DNA of 14,855 nucleotides from Berkiella sp964502705 (lineage in GTDB: Bacteria; Pseudomonadota; Gammaproteobacteria; Berkiellales; Berkiellaceae): assembly GCA_964502705.1 (NCBI GenBank), contig CAZCXZ010000089.1:1-14855 (forward strand), read 5' to 3'. Every line of letters begins with the position of its first letter. The stretch's first letter is position 1. The notes under the pieces are model-generated. The model searched no databases. It was not told the DNA's origin and worked only from the letters and a program-made list of their open reading frames with translations. The position numbers and the translations under genes were made by a program. This document shows, piece by piece, positions 6,047 to 13,966 of the stretch.

Positions 6047-8592
6047 GAACGATAACAATGACTACCTTCTTCAATACCAAATACCGCTTCCTGTGGATCG
6101 CGGCGGCCAGCTTGGTGCTGCTACCGATTGCTTTCCAGCTCATTGGCCTGACGCTGGACGCCGCCACTGTGGTGGTCATCCTGGCCATGGCGGCCATGGG
6201 TCTGAACCTGCTGGTGGGTTACACCGGCCTGGTGTCCTTCGGTCATGCTGCCTGGTTTGGTATCGGCGGGTATGCCGCCGCGCTGGCCCAACTGCACTGG
6301 TTCAAGGGCCAGATGTTTCTGCCTTTTGCTTTTTCCATCCTGTTCACGGCAGTGTTGTCGCTGATCGTCGGTCTGCTGATCCTGCGCCGCCGCGGCGTCT
6401 ACTTCTCGCTGTTGACACTGGCGCTGTGCGCCTTGACCTTTGCCACAGCCTTCCGTTGGACCAGCCTGACCGGCGGCGAGGGCGGCCTGGGCGGCATCGA
6501 GCGCGGCAGCTTGGGCCCGTTGAGCCTGGACGACCACCTGACTTACTACGCGCTGGTCGCGGTCATCACGCTGGTGGTGGTTTACGCGCTGCAGCGCGTC
6601 GTGCGTTCTCCCTTCGGCCACGTGCTGGTGGCGATCCGCGAGAACCAGCAGCGCGCCACCTTCCAGGGCTATGACACCGACAAATACAAGCTGCTGGCGT
6701 TTGTGCTGTCGGCCACAGTGACCGGACTGGCCGGCGCGCTGATGGTGTTTTTGCACCGGCTGGCGGCCGCCGAGTCGACCGCCGTGCACTTCTCGGGGGA
6801 GCTGCTGGCCATGGTGGTGATCGGCGGCATGCACACCTTCCTGGGCCCAGCCCTTGGCGCGTTGTTTTTTCTGCTGTTTCGCGAGCTGTTTTCTATCTGG
6901 ACCGACAACTGGCTGCTGTATTTCGGTCTGATCTTCGTGGCTTTCATCATTTTTTCGCCAGCCGGCCTGAGTGGCATCTGGGCCCAGCTGCACAGGCGTT
7001 TTCGCCCGCCGCCCGAGGATGGCGCGGCCATGAGCAAGCGGAAGATTTATGAAGGCCTGCCCCTGCCCGCATTCCTGCGTCCGGCGCGCCGCGAAGGTGC
7101 AGTGCTCGAGGTACAGGGCATCAGCAAGCGCTTCGGCGGCATCCAGGCGGTGCGTGATAACAGCCTGAGCATCGAGGCCGGGCAAATCCACGCCCTGATC
7201 GGCCCTAACGGCGCAGGCAAGACCACCACGTTCAACCTGATCTCGGGCATGTTCATGGCCGATACCGGCAGCGTGCGCCTGCACGGCACGGAGATCCAGT
7301 TCCTGTCGCCCGAGCAGATTTGCCGCCAGGGTCTGGCGCGCTCCTTCCAGATCACCAACCTGTTTCAGGGACTGACAATTTACGAAAACCTGCGCTTGTC
7401 CCTTCAGGCGCAACATGCTGCGCGTTTCAATGTCTGGCGCGACATTGACAGTTATCCGGAGATTCATGCCGAGACCGCCGAACTGATGAAATTCCTCGGC
7501 CTCGAAGGCATGGAGGAGGTCGGCGGCGGCGACCTGTCTTATGGCGGCCAGCGCCTGGTGGACCTGGGTATCGCCCTGGGTTCCAAGCCGCAGGTGTTGC
7601 TGATGGATGAGCCGCTGGCGGGCTTGGCCGCGGCCGAGCGCGAACGTGTCTCGCGCCTGGTAACGACGATTGCCTGCAACATTCCGGTGTTGATCGTCGA
7701 GCACGATATCGACCGCGTGTTGTCGCTGTCGCACCGCGTCACGGTGATGAACCAGGGCGAGGTACTGATGAGCGGTTCGCCCGACGAGGTGCGCGAGGAT
7801 CCCCGGGTGCAGGAGATCTACACTGGAACCGGCACACCGCCGGTGACGGGGCGTTCCGGTGTGACCTCGGGCGAGCGGCCGCTGGTGCTCGATTTTCACG
7901 GGGTCAACGCCTTCTACGGCAAGAGCCACATCCTCAACGATGCCAGCCTGCAGGTGCGTGAGGGCGAAATCGTGGCACTGCTCGGGCGCAACGGCGCCGG
8001 CAAATCGACCCTGCTCAAGGCCCTGACCGGCCTGCTCAAACCCGCATCCGGCAAGATCGATTACGCCGGTCGCAACATCGCCGGCATGAGCGCGCCCGAC
8101 ATCGCCCGGCTCGGCATCGGTTACGTGCCACAGGGCCGCGGGCTGTTTGCGGGCATGACAGTGGCGGAAAACCTGGCGCTGGGGCGCCTCGCCCGCGCGA
8201 CCGATGGCAGCCAGGGAATCGTCTGGAGCGAAGCGCAGATTCTCGAATATTTTCCGCGCCTGAAAGCGCGCATGAATGTCGCGGCGGACTACCTGTCCGG
8301 CGGCGAACAGCAAATGGTGGCCGTCGCGCGTGCGCTGTCCGGCAATGTCAGACTGCTGCTGCTCGATGAACCGTTTGAGGGACTGGCCCCGACCGTGGTG
8401 CAGGAACTGTTCACCGTGTTCGACAAGCTGCGCCAGCATGTATCTATTGTGATCGTCGAGCACAACCTGGATCTGGTGCTGGCCCTGTCGGACCGTGTTT
8501 ATGCGCTGGAACGCGGCGCGGTTTTCCATGAAGGTCCGGCGCAACCCCTGCTGACCGACCTCGACTACCGTAAAAAAATTCTCTGGCTTTGA
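6043..8592 (+). CDS. LivM-LivG-LivF fusion: permease plus two ATPases, 849 aa
   Basis: Single polypeptide holding three normally separate Liv subunits. Residues 1 to about 325 are the LivM permease, with several membrane segments, GYTGLVSFGHAAWFGIGGY and the coupling-loop motif IRENQQRATFQGYD. Residues about 345-595 are a LivG-type ATPase: Walker A GPNGAGKT 387-394, signature LSYGGQ 498-503, Walker B LLMDEP 519-524, switch H554. After a short linker rich in Gly, Thr and Pro, residues about 615-849 are a LivF-type ATPase: Walker A GRNGAGKST 648-656, signature LSGGEQ 751-756, Walker B LLLDEP 772-777, switch H807. Both sites look catalytically complete. The ATG at 6043 overlaps the LivH stop; an ATG at 6058 is a weaker choice. 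An internal ATG at 7030, preceded by GAGG, could also give a separate LivGF. The protein should pair with LivH and the upstream receptor. Confidence 0.93.
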   Translation: MRTITMTTFFNTKYRFLWIAAASLVLLPIAFQLIGLTLDAATVVVILAMAAMGLNLLVGYTGLVSFGHAAWFGIGGYAAALAQLHWFKGQMFLPFAFSILFTAVLSLIVGLLILRRRGVYFSLLTLALCALTFATAFRWTSLTGGEGGLGGIERGSLGPLSLDDHLTYYALVAVITLVVVYALQRVVRSPFGHVLVAIRENQQRATFQGYDTDKYKLLAFVLSATVTGLAGALMVFLHRLAAAESTAVHFSGELLAMVVIGGMHTFLGPALGALFFLLFRELFSIWTDNWLLYFGLIFVAFIIFSPAGLSGIWAQLHRRFRPPPEDGAAMSKRKIYEGLPLPAFLRPARREGAVLEVQGISKRFGGIQAVRDNSLSIEAGQIHALIGPNGAGKTTTFNLISGMFMADTGSVRLHGTEIQFLSPEQICRQGLARSFQITNLFQGLTIYENLRLSLQAQHAARFNVWRDIDSYPEIHAETAELMKFLGLEGMEEVGGGDLSYGGQRLVDLGIALGSKPQVLLMDEPLAGLAAAERERVSRLVTTIACNIPVLIVEHDIDRVLSLSHRVTVMNQGEVLMSGSPDEVREDPRVQEIYTGTGTPPVTGRSGVTSGERPLVLDFHGVNAFYGKSHILNDASLQVREGEIVALLGRNGAGKSTLLKALTGLLKPASGKIDYAGRNIAGMSAPDIARLGIGYVPQGRGLFAGMTVAENLALGRLARATDGSQGIVWSEAQILEYFPRLKARMNVAADYLSGGEQQMVAVARALSGNVRLLLLDEPFEGLAPTVVQELFTVFDKLRQHVSIVIVEHNLDLVLALSDRVYALERGAVFHEGPAQPLLTDLDYRKKILWL

Positions 8593-8639
8593 CCCATGAC
8601 ACCACGCAACGCATCACATCATTCAAAACAGGATCAATC

Positions 8640-9032
8640 ATGACCACATCCAACGCCATGAAAGGCAAGGCGCTCGTCGAGAAGATGGCCAACCTCCCCT
8701 GGAAGGAGTATCCGGGGCACTTCGGCGGCGCGCTGTCGAAGGCGCTCGCGGCCCCCGAGAACACCGGCAGCAGCCGCATCGACTTCCGCATTTCCCGTTA
8801 CGCACCCGCGGCCTATGTGGGCGAACACGTGCACAAGATCCAGGAGCAGGTGTACTACGTGCTCGAAGGCGAAGGTGTTCTCACGCTGGATGACGACAAG
8901 CACCTGATGCGACCGCACGATTACGTTTATGTGCCTCCCGGCGTCCGCCACAGCTTCACCAACACCGGCTTGTCCGGCCTGGTGTTCCTGGTGATCACCA
9001 CGCCGGCCAAAGACGACGGGGAGACGCTTTGA
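8640..9032 (+). CDS. Small single-domain cupin protein, 130 aa
   Basis: Cytoplasmic cupin_2-type beta-barrel. Both cupin motifs are present: HVHKIQEQVYYVLEGEG gives the H-x-H-x3-E-x6-G pattern of metal ligands, and PHDYVYVPPGVRHSFTN gives the P-x-G-x2-H-x3-N pattern with the last histidine ligand. The protein therefore should bind a metal such as Fe, Mn or Ni. The ATG at 8640 has AGGAT about 6 nt upstream; the longer in-frame TTG at 8589 overlaps the previous stop and has no support. The function is not readable: small cupins in catabolic operons act as dioxygenases, isomerases, lyases or ligand sensors. It lies 47 bp after the transporter fusion and overlaps the aldehyde dehydrogenase start (TGATG), tying it to catabolism rather than transport. 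Confidence 0.88.
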   Translation: MTTSNAMKGKALVEKMANLPWKEYPGHFGGALSKALAAPENTGSSRIDFRISRYAPAAYVGEHVHKIQEQVYYVLEGEGVLTLDDDKHLMRPHDYVYVPPGVRHSFTNTGLSGLVFLVITTPAKDDGETL

Positions 9033-10492
9033 TGAGCCCTCAGGTCAACCAGGTTGAAGACGTGGCGCCACAGGTCTCCGCACGCCTGCTGATAGACGGT
9101 CAATGGATCGACGGTGCGGGTCCCCAGCTTCCGGTGCATGACAAATACCGCCTGCAGCCATTTGCCACCATCACCCTGGCTGATGCTGCGCAGGTCATGG
9201 CGGCAGTGGATGCCGCCTACGCCGCGTTTCGCAGGCGCGGGCCGGTGGCCTATGAGCGCGGGACCGTGCTGGAGCGTGCCGCCGTGCTGATGGATCAGCG
9301 ACTGGACGACTTCGTGCGCACCATGCAGCTGGAAGCCGGCTTCACGGAATCGGACGCCGCCGGTGAGGTGCGCCGCTGCATCCAGACGCTCAAGCTGTCG
9401 GCCGAAGAGGCGCGCCGCCTCGCCGGCGACGTGATCCCGCTCGAAGGCGCGCCCAACCAGGCGGGCCGACTGGCTTTCACCTTGCGCGTGCCGCTGGGTG
9501 TGGTCGCTGCAATCACGCCCTTCAACTCGCCTCTCAATACCGTCACGCACAAGGTGGCACCGGCGTTTGCCGCCGGCAACGCCGTGATTCTCAAGCCCTC
9601 GACCCACACGCCGCTGACAGCTTGCAAACTCGCCCAGGTGCTGCTTGATGCCGGCATGCCGCGCGGCTTCCTCTCGGTGCTGCACGGCAGCGCGGAGGTG
9701 GTCCAGTGGCTGCAGAACGACGAGCGTGTCCGCTTCTTTGCGTTCACCGGCAGCACCGAGGTGGGCCGCAAGATCCAGCAGGCTGCCGGCCTGCGCCGCA
9801 CCCAGATGGAGCTCGGCTCGATTGCCTGCACCATCCTGTGCGAGGATGCGCAGCTCGATGCGGCGCTGCCGAAAATCGTCAATGCCGGCTACCGCAAGGC
9901 CGGCCAGGTCTGCACCTCGGTGCAGCTGCTGCTGGTGCATATGTCGCGGCTGGCCGAGGTGGAGTCCCGCCTGTCGGCGCTGGTCAAGGCACTGCCTTTC
10001 GGTGACCCGCATGATCCGGCCACCGTGGTCGGTCCGGTCATCAGCGAGGATGCGGCTATCCGTATCGAGGCCTGGATTGAGGAAGCTGTTGCCGGCGGCG
10101 CGACCTGCCTGGCCGGCGGCGCGCGGCAAGGCGCGGTGGTGCCGCCGACCTTGCTAAGCAACATCAGCGATTCGATGAAGGTCGGCTGCAGCGAGATTTT
10201 CGGGCCGGTCGTCTGCATCGCACCCTTCAGCACGCTGGACCAGGCGATTGAACGTGTCAACGCCACACCTTTCGGCCTGGCCAGCGGCATCTTCACCAAC
10301 CGGCTTGGCGACGCGTTTGCGGCGGCTCAGCGGCTGGAAGTCGGCGGCGTGCATATCAATGAAACATCGAGTTCACGCGTGGACCTGATGCCTTACGGCG
10401 GCTCCAAAGACAGCGGCTTTGGCCGTGAAGGGCCACATTATGCGGTGCATGAAATGACCGAAGAACGCATCGTGACGTTCACCACCTGTTGA
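9032..10492 (+). CDS. NAD(P)-dependent aldehyde dehydrogenase, 486 aa
   Basis: Oxidises an aldehyde to the carboxylic acid (or acyl product) with NAD(P)+. It has the full-length ALDH fold with the expected active site: N165 in TPFNSPLN, E260 in MELGS, and catalytic C294 in KAGQVCTS. The Rossmann stretch FTGSTEVGR and the C-terminal PYGGSKDSGFGREGPHYAVHEMTEE are also present. The ELGS-IACTIL variant, instead of the common ELGGNA, resembles lactaldehyde, semialdehyde or phosphonoacetaldehyde-type branches rather than classical betaine or acetaldehyde enzymes (from memory, not computed). The start is the ATG at 9032, overlapping the cupin stop, with GGGGAG about 9 nt upstream; a TTG one codon earlier is less likely. 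Placed just before the ThDP-dependent enzyme, it plausibly oxidises the aldehyde that enzyme releases. Confidence 0.93.
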   Translation: MSPQVNQVEDVAPQVSARLLIDGQWIDGAGPQLPVHDKYRLQPFATITLADAAQVMAAVDAAYAAFRRRGPVAYERGTVLERAAVLMDQRLDDFVRTMQLEAGFTESDAAGEVRRCIQTLKLSAEEARRLAGDVIPLEGAPNQAGRLAFTLRVPLGVVAAITPFNSPLNTVTHKVAPAFAAGNAVILKPSTHTPLTACKLAQVLLDAGMPRGFLSVLHGSAEVVQWLQNDERVRFFAFTGSTEVGRKIQQAAGLRRTQMELGSIACTILCEDAQLDAALPKIVNAGYRKAGQVCTSVQLLLVHMSRLAEVESRLSALVKALPFGDPHDPATVVGPVISEDAAIRIEAWIEEAVAGGATCLAGGARQGAVVPPTLLSNISDSMKVGCSEIFGPVVCIAPFSTLDQAIERVNATPFGLASGIFTNRLGDAFAAAQRLEVGGVHINETSSSRVDLMPYGGSKDSGFGREGPHYAVHEMTEERIVTFTTC

Positions 10493-10524
10493 AACAACAC
10501 CCCAAAAAAACGGAAATCTGACAA

Positions 10525-12303
10525 ATGGCAAAAATGAAGGGTGGCGAACTCATCGCCAACTACCTGGTCCAGGAAAAAATGCCCTATGTGTTCGGCATCT
10601 GCGGCCACGGCAACGTCGGCATTCTCGATGCGCTCTACGACGTGCGCGACAAGATCCAGCTGATCTCGCCGCGCCACGAGCAATGTGCCGGCCACATGGC
10701 CGACGCTTATTTCCGCGTCAAGCACAAGCCGGTCGCCACGCTGACATCCACCGGCCCGGGTTCGGCCAACATGGTGATGTCGCTGGCGACGGCACTGTCG
10801 GACTCCTCGGCCTTCATGGCCATCACCTCCAACGTGCCGACATCGCAGCACAATCGTGGCCCGTTCCAGGAGCTTTACGCACATAACCAGGCGGATTTTG
10901 CGCAGGTGCTGCGGCCGGTGGTCAAACGCGCGTTCCAGCCGACACGCGTGGACATGCTGCCGCTGGCGCTGCGCCAGGCCATGGACACCATGGTCACGGG
11001 CCGCCCTGGTCCAGTGAACCTGGACATTCCCTACAACGTCTACCAGGAGGAGGCAGACGTCGAACTGCCTCCGGCCTCGGCCCTGCACTGCGCGCACCGC
11101 CCGGGCGCCAGCGATGCCGACGTGGCGGCCACCCTGGACCTGCTGGCTGCTGCGCGCAAACCGGTGCTGTTCATCGGCCACGGCGCCACCCTGTCCGAAG
11201 CCGGTGCGGAAATCACCGAGTTCGCGCAGCGCCTGGGCATTCCCGTGATCACATCGCCCAACGGCATGGGTTGCATTGCGGGTGACCACCCGCTTGCGCT
11301 GGGCTTCATCGGCCGTAACGGCGCCTATCCGGCCAACGAGGCTGGCCGCCGCGCCGACCTGGTGATCACCTTGGGAACCCGTTTCGACGACCGCAGTTCC
11401 TCGAGCTGGCACGACGGTTATTCATGGAATTTCCCCAAGACCCAACTGGTGCATGTCGACATTGACCCGCAGGAACTGGGCCGCAACTATGTGCCAACCG
11501 TGGGCATCATTGCCGACGTCCAGGTGTTTGTGCGGCAACTGCTCACCGCCCTCGATGCCCGCGCCGAAATCAGCGCCGCAGCCTATGCGCCGTGGCTGGG
11601 CCAGGTGCAGGGCTGGCAGGCCGAGTGGGAGGCCTTTGTGCGACCGCATTTCGGCGACTCGACCAACCCGCTGCGGCCCGAGTTTGTGGTCGGGACCTTG
11701 CAAAAAGTATTGCCCGAGGATGTGATCCTCTGCCTCGACTCCGGTGTGCACCACAACTGGTTCATGCAGTTCTGGAAAGCACGCCGCCCGCAGAGCATGC
11801 TCAACAGCTGGGGCTACTCGAGCATGGGTTTTGGTGTGTGCGGGGTGCTGGGCGCGCAACTGGCTGCGCCCGACCGGCCCTGCGTGGCCGTTGTCGGTGA
11901 CGGCGGTTTCACCATGGCGCCCTATGTGCTCTGCACTGCGGTGGAATACAACCTGCCGGTGGTCTGGATCGTCTGGAACAACTTCGCCTGGGGTGCGATC
12001 CGCGACCTGCAGTACGGCCTGTTCAACGGCCGCGAGATCGGTACCGCCTTCTACAAGGGCCAGACCGGTGAACGTTACAACCCGGACTTTGCCGCCTGGG
12101 CCCGTGCCTGCGGTGCCGACGGCACCACCGTGACGCGGCCACAGGACCTGGCTGCGGCGGTTGATCAGGCGCTGAAGAACCGGCGCCCCTGCCTGATCGA
12201 TGTCCATGTGGACGCCGATGTACGGCCACCGTCCACCGGTACCTGGCAACTCCCCCCGATTCCCTACAAGGAACCGGTTTTCGGCAAGCCCTGGAAGGCT
12301 TGA
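10525..12303 (+). CDS. ThDP-dependent enzyme, acetolactate-synthase-like, 592 aa
   Basis: Thiamine-diphosphate enzyme with the three-domain architecture of the acetolactate synthase/pyruvate oxidase superfamily: N-terminal Pyr domain, central domain, C-terminal PP domain. The cofactor-activating glutamate is E52 (PRHEQCAGHMADAY). The ThDP/Mg motif runs from G458-D459-G460 to N485-N486. Near the N-terminus, where acetolactate synthases have G-x-P-G-G, this protein has GICGHGNVG with H28. A G-H(-G-N) sequence here recalls IolD and cyclohexane-1,2-dione hydrolase, which hydrolyse a C-C bond in cyclic diones; this comparison is from memory. Biosynthetic acetolactate synthase is unlikely because no small regulatory subunit is adjacent and the context is catabolic. 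Decarboxylase, carboligase or ring-cleaving hydrolase all remain possible. The ribosome-binding site is weak (GGAAA, distant). The gap after ALDH is 32 bp. Confidence 0.9.
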   Translation: MAKMKGGELIANYLVQEKMPYVFGICGHGNVGILDALYDVRDKIQLISPRHEQCAGHMADAYFRVKHKPVATLTSTGPGSANMVMSLATALSDSSAFMAITSNVPTSQHNRGPFQELYAHNQADFAQVLRPVVKRAFQPTRVDMLPLALRQAMDTMVTGRPGPVNLDIPYNVYQEEADVELPPASALHCAHRPGASDADVAATLDLLAAARKPVLFIGHGATLSEAGAEITEFAQRLGIPVITSPNGMGCIAGDHPLALGFIGRNGAYPANEAGRRADLVITLGTRFDDRSSSSWHDGYSWNFPKTQLVHVDIDPQELGRNYVPTVGIIADVQVFVRQLLTALDARAEISAAAYAPWLGQVQGWQAEWEAFVRPHFGDSTNPLRPEFVVGTLQKVLPEDVILCLDSGVHHNWFMQFWKARRPQSMLNSWGYSSMGFGVCGVLGAQLAAPDRPCVAVVGDGGFTMAPYVLCTAVEYNLPVVWIVWNNFAWGAIRDLQYGLFNGREIGTAFYKGQTGERYNPDFAAWARACGADGTTVTRPQDLAAAVDQALKNRRPCLIDVHVDADVRPPSTGTWQLPPIPYKEPVFGKPWKA

Positions 12304-12335
12304 CCGTTTGTATTCACGACCTTGAAGGATTTCAC

Positions 12336-13058
12336 ATGAGCAACAAGACAGCACTGGTTTTCGGCGGCACCCGCGGCATTGGCGCGGCCTGCGTGCAGAA
12401 GCTGGCCGAAAGCGGCTATGACGTCGCCTACACCTATGTCAGTAGCGCCCCGGATCTTCCGGAAAAAATCGGCGATGCCCGCACCCGCGGTTATGCCGTT
12501 GACATCTGCGAGCCTTCGCAGGTCGAGCAAGTGTTTGCCGATGTGGCGCGTGACTTCGGCGCGGCACCGCACTGCGTGGTGGCCAACGCCGGCATCAATG
12601 TGCCGCCCGGTCCCATGGCGCAGTTCAAGCCCGAGGATTTCCGCAAGCTGGTCGAGGTCAACATCGTGGGCGCCTTCCATGTACTCAGCGCCGCGGCCAG
12701 ACACGTGGCCGACGGCGGCAACATTGTTGCGCTGACGACGTCCATGGTGCGCATCGGCGTACCCGGCGGCGGCCCCTATACTGCGACCAAGGCGGCAGTG
12801 GAAAGTCTGGTGCGCTCCATGGCGAAAGAGCTGGCGCCGCGCAAGGTGCGTGTCAACGCGGTGGCGCCGGGCCCGGTGGACACCGACCTGTTCCGCGCCG
12901 GCAAGAACGATGAAGCCAAGGCGCGCTCGGCCGCCATGAGCCCGTTCAACCGCATCGGCACACCGGAGGAGGTGGCCGAGGTTGTCAGCTTCCTTGCGTC
13001 TGACAAGGCGTCGTGGGTGCACGGCCAAGTGATCCAGCCCAACGGCGGCATGGTCTGA
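12336..13058 (+). CDS. Short-chain dehydrogenase/reductase (SDR), 240 aa
   Basis: Classical NAD(P)-dependent SDR that interconverts an alcohol and a ketone. The cofactor motif GGTRGIG is at residues 10-16, and VVANAGIN is the structural NAG motif. The catalytic triad is S136 (TTSMV), Y148 and K152 (YTATK), and the C-terminal half has RVNAVAPGPVDTD followed by a terminal GQVIQPNGGMV. Length is normal. The TYVSS after the second strand lacks the acidic residue typical of NAD specificity, so NADP is possible. The ATG at 12336 has AAGGAT 5 nt upstream; an in-frame TTG at 12300 overlaps the previous gene and is less likely. It resembles 3-oxoacyl-ACP reductase-like SDRs, but its place beside the ThDP enzyme and ALDH suggests oxidation of a catabolic hydroxy compound. 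Confidence 0.92.
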   Translation: MSNKTALVFGGTRGIGAACVQKLAESGYDVAYTYVSSAPDLPEKIGDARTRGYAVDICEPSQVEQVFADVARDFGAAPHCVVANAGINVPPGPMAQFKPEDFRKLVEVNIVGAFHVLSAAARHVADGGNIVALTTSMVRIGVPGGGPYTATKAAVESLVRSMAKELAPRKVRVNAVAPGPVDTDLFRAGKNDEAKARSAAMSPFNRIGTPEEVAEVVSFLASDKASWVHGQVIQPNGGMV

Positions 13059-13060
13059 AT

Positions 13061-13966
13061 ATGACCTTGCGCCTGGCGGTTTTCACCAAAAACCTGAGCA
13101 ACCCGGCTTACGGCGCGGCCCGCCTCGGCGCCGAGCGCGCGGCGGCGGCGCTGGATGCCGAGGTGCTGCACTTCGTGCCGGAAAAAGGCGATGACCCAGA
13201 CGAGCAGAGTCAGCTGGTTGACCAGGCGCTGGCGCTGCGGCCCCGGCCTGACGCCTTTGTGTTTTCGCCGGTGCATGCCAGCAAAGTCGATGCGGCGGTG
13301 CGCCGCATCGCGGCTGTCGGCATTCCCATGATCGGGTTTGTCAATCCGATAGCTGCTGCGCCCATGGTCAGTTATGTGAGTTCGGACGACTATCAGCTGG
13401 CCCTCGCGATCGCGGATTACCTGTTCAGGCATTTGCAGGGGCGCGGGAGGGTTCTGATCGTCACCGGTCCTGTGGATTCGGTCACCAGCCTGGCGCGCCT
13501 GCGTGGTTTCCGGGACGCCGCGACCGGGCACCCCGGCATCACGATCGCTGGCGTCATCGCCGGCGACTATGTGCGGGACGTGGCGTGCGAACGCATGGGG
13601 CATTGGCTGCAGGCCAACGCGGGTCCGGATGCCTGTCTGGTAGCCAACGACATCATGGCCATCGGCGTGCTGGACGCGCTGGATGCCTCCGGACACCAGG
13701 CGGCGGTGGTCGGCGTTAACGCGATTCCGCAGGCCATTGAAGCCATCTCCGCGGGGCGCATGCTGGCCACGGCCGATTTCAACGCCATGCAAATCGCCTG
13801 CCTAGCGACTGAATGCGCTGTACGCCACCTGCGCGGCGAAACAGGCGTGCCCGCCACCATCGAACTGCCGGTGCAAATCGTGGACAGCGGCAATTACAGG
13901 CAATGGGACCAGCCCTATGCGCAACGACCCGTGATTACGCTTGAACAACTGAGGAACAAGACATGA
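13061..13966 (+). CDS. Type-1 periplasmic-binding-fold protein lacking a signal peptide, 301 aa
   Basis: Ligand-binding protein of the ribose-binding/LacI effector-domain fold (Peripla_BP_4-like). It opens directly with the first strand LRLAVFTKNLSNPAYG. Next come FVFSPVHASKVDAAV and GIPMIGFVNP, then VLIVTGPVDSVTSLARLRGF, and the domain closes with CLVANDIMAIGVLDAL and VVGVNAIP. This order fits sugar-type receptors. Odd points: there is neither an N-terminal signal peptide nor a LacI helix-turn-helix, and the region upstream of ATG 13061 in frame encodes only SDR-overlap sequence with no hydrophobic segment. No matching sugar ABC permease or ATPase lies nearby. It could be a cytoplasmic ligand sensor or a former receptor that lost its leader. 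The gene begins 2 bp after the SDR stop, and its stop overlaps the next start (ATGA). Confidence 0.82.
   Translation: MTLRLAVFTKNLSNPAYGAARLGAERAAAALDAEVLHFVPEKGDDPDEQSQLVDQALALRPRPDAFVFSPVHASKVDAAVRRIAAVGIPMIGFVNPIAAAPMVSYVSSDDYQLALAIADYLFRHLQGRGRVLIVTGPVDSVTSLARLRGFRDAATGHPGITIAGVIAGDYVRDVACERMGHWLQANAGPDACLVANDIMAIGVLDALDASGHQAAVVGVNAIPQAIEAISAGRMLATADFNAMQIACLATECAVRHLRGETGVPATIELPVQIVDSGNYRQWDQPYAQRPVITLEQLRNKT

Noticed and set aside
6121..8544. 807-codon open frame on the minus strand opposite the Liv fusion
   Set aside because: Its translation is rich in His, Gln, Arg and Ala with no domain, and the plus strand encodes a protein with all ABC motifs. It is a by-product of GC-rich codon use.
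8927..10129. 400-codon minus-strand open frame opposite the cupin and aldehyde dehydrogenase genes
   Set aside because: No domain or ribosome-binding site; the opposite strand has the catalytic residues of a genuine ALDH.
10525..12303. Biosynthetic acetolactate synthase large subunit (IlvB/IlvI)
   Set aside because: No adjacent regulatory subunit or ilvC, a G-H-G-N motif in place of P-G-G, and a catabolic/transport neighbourhood.
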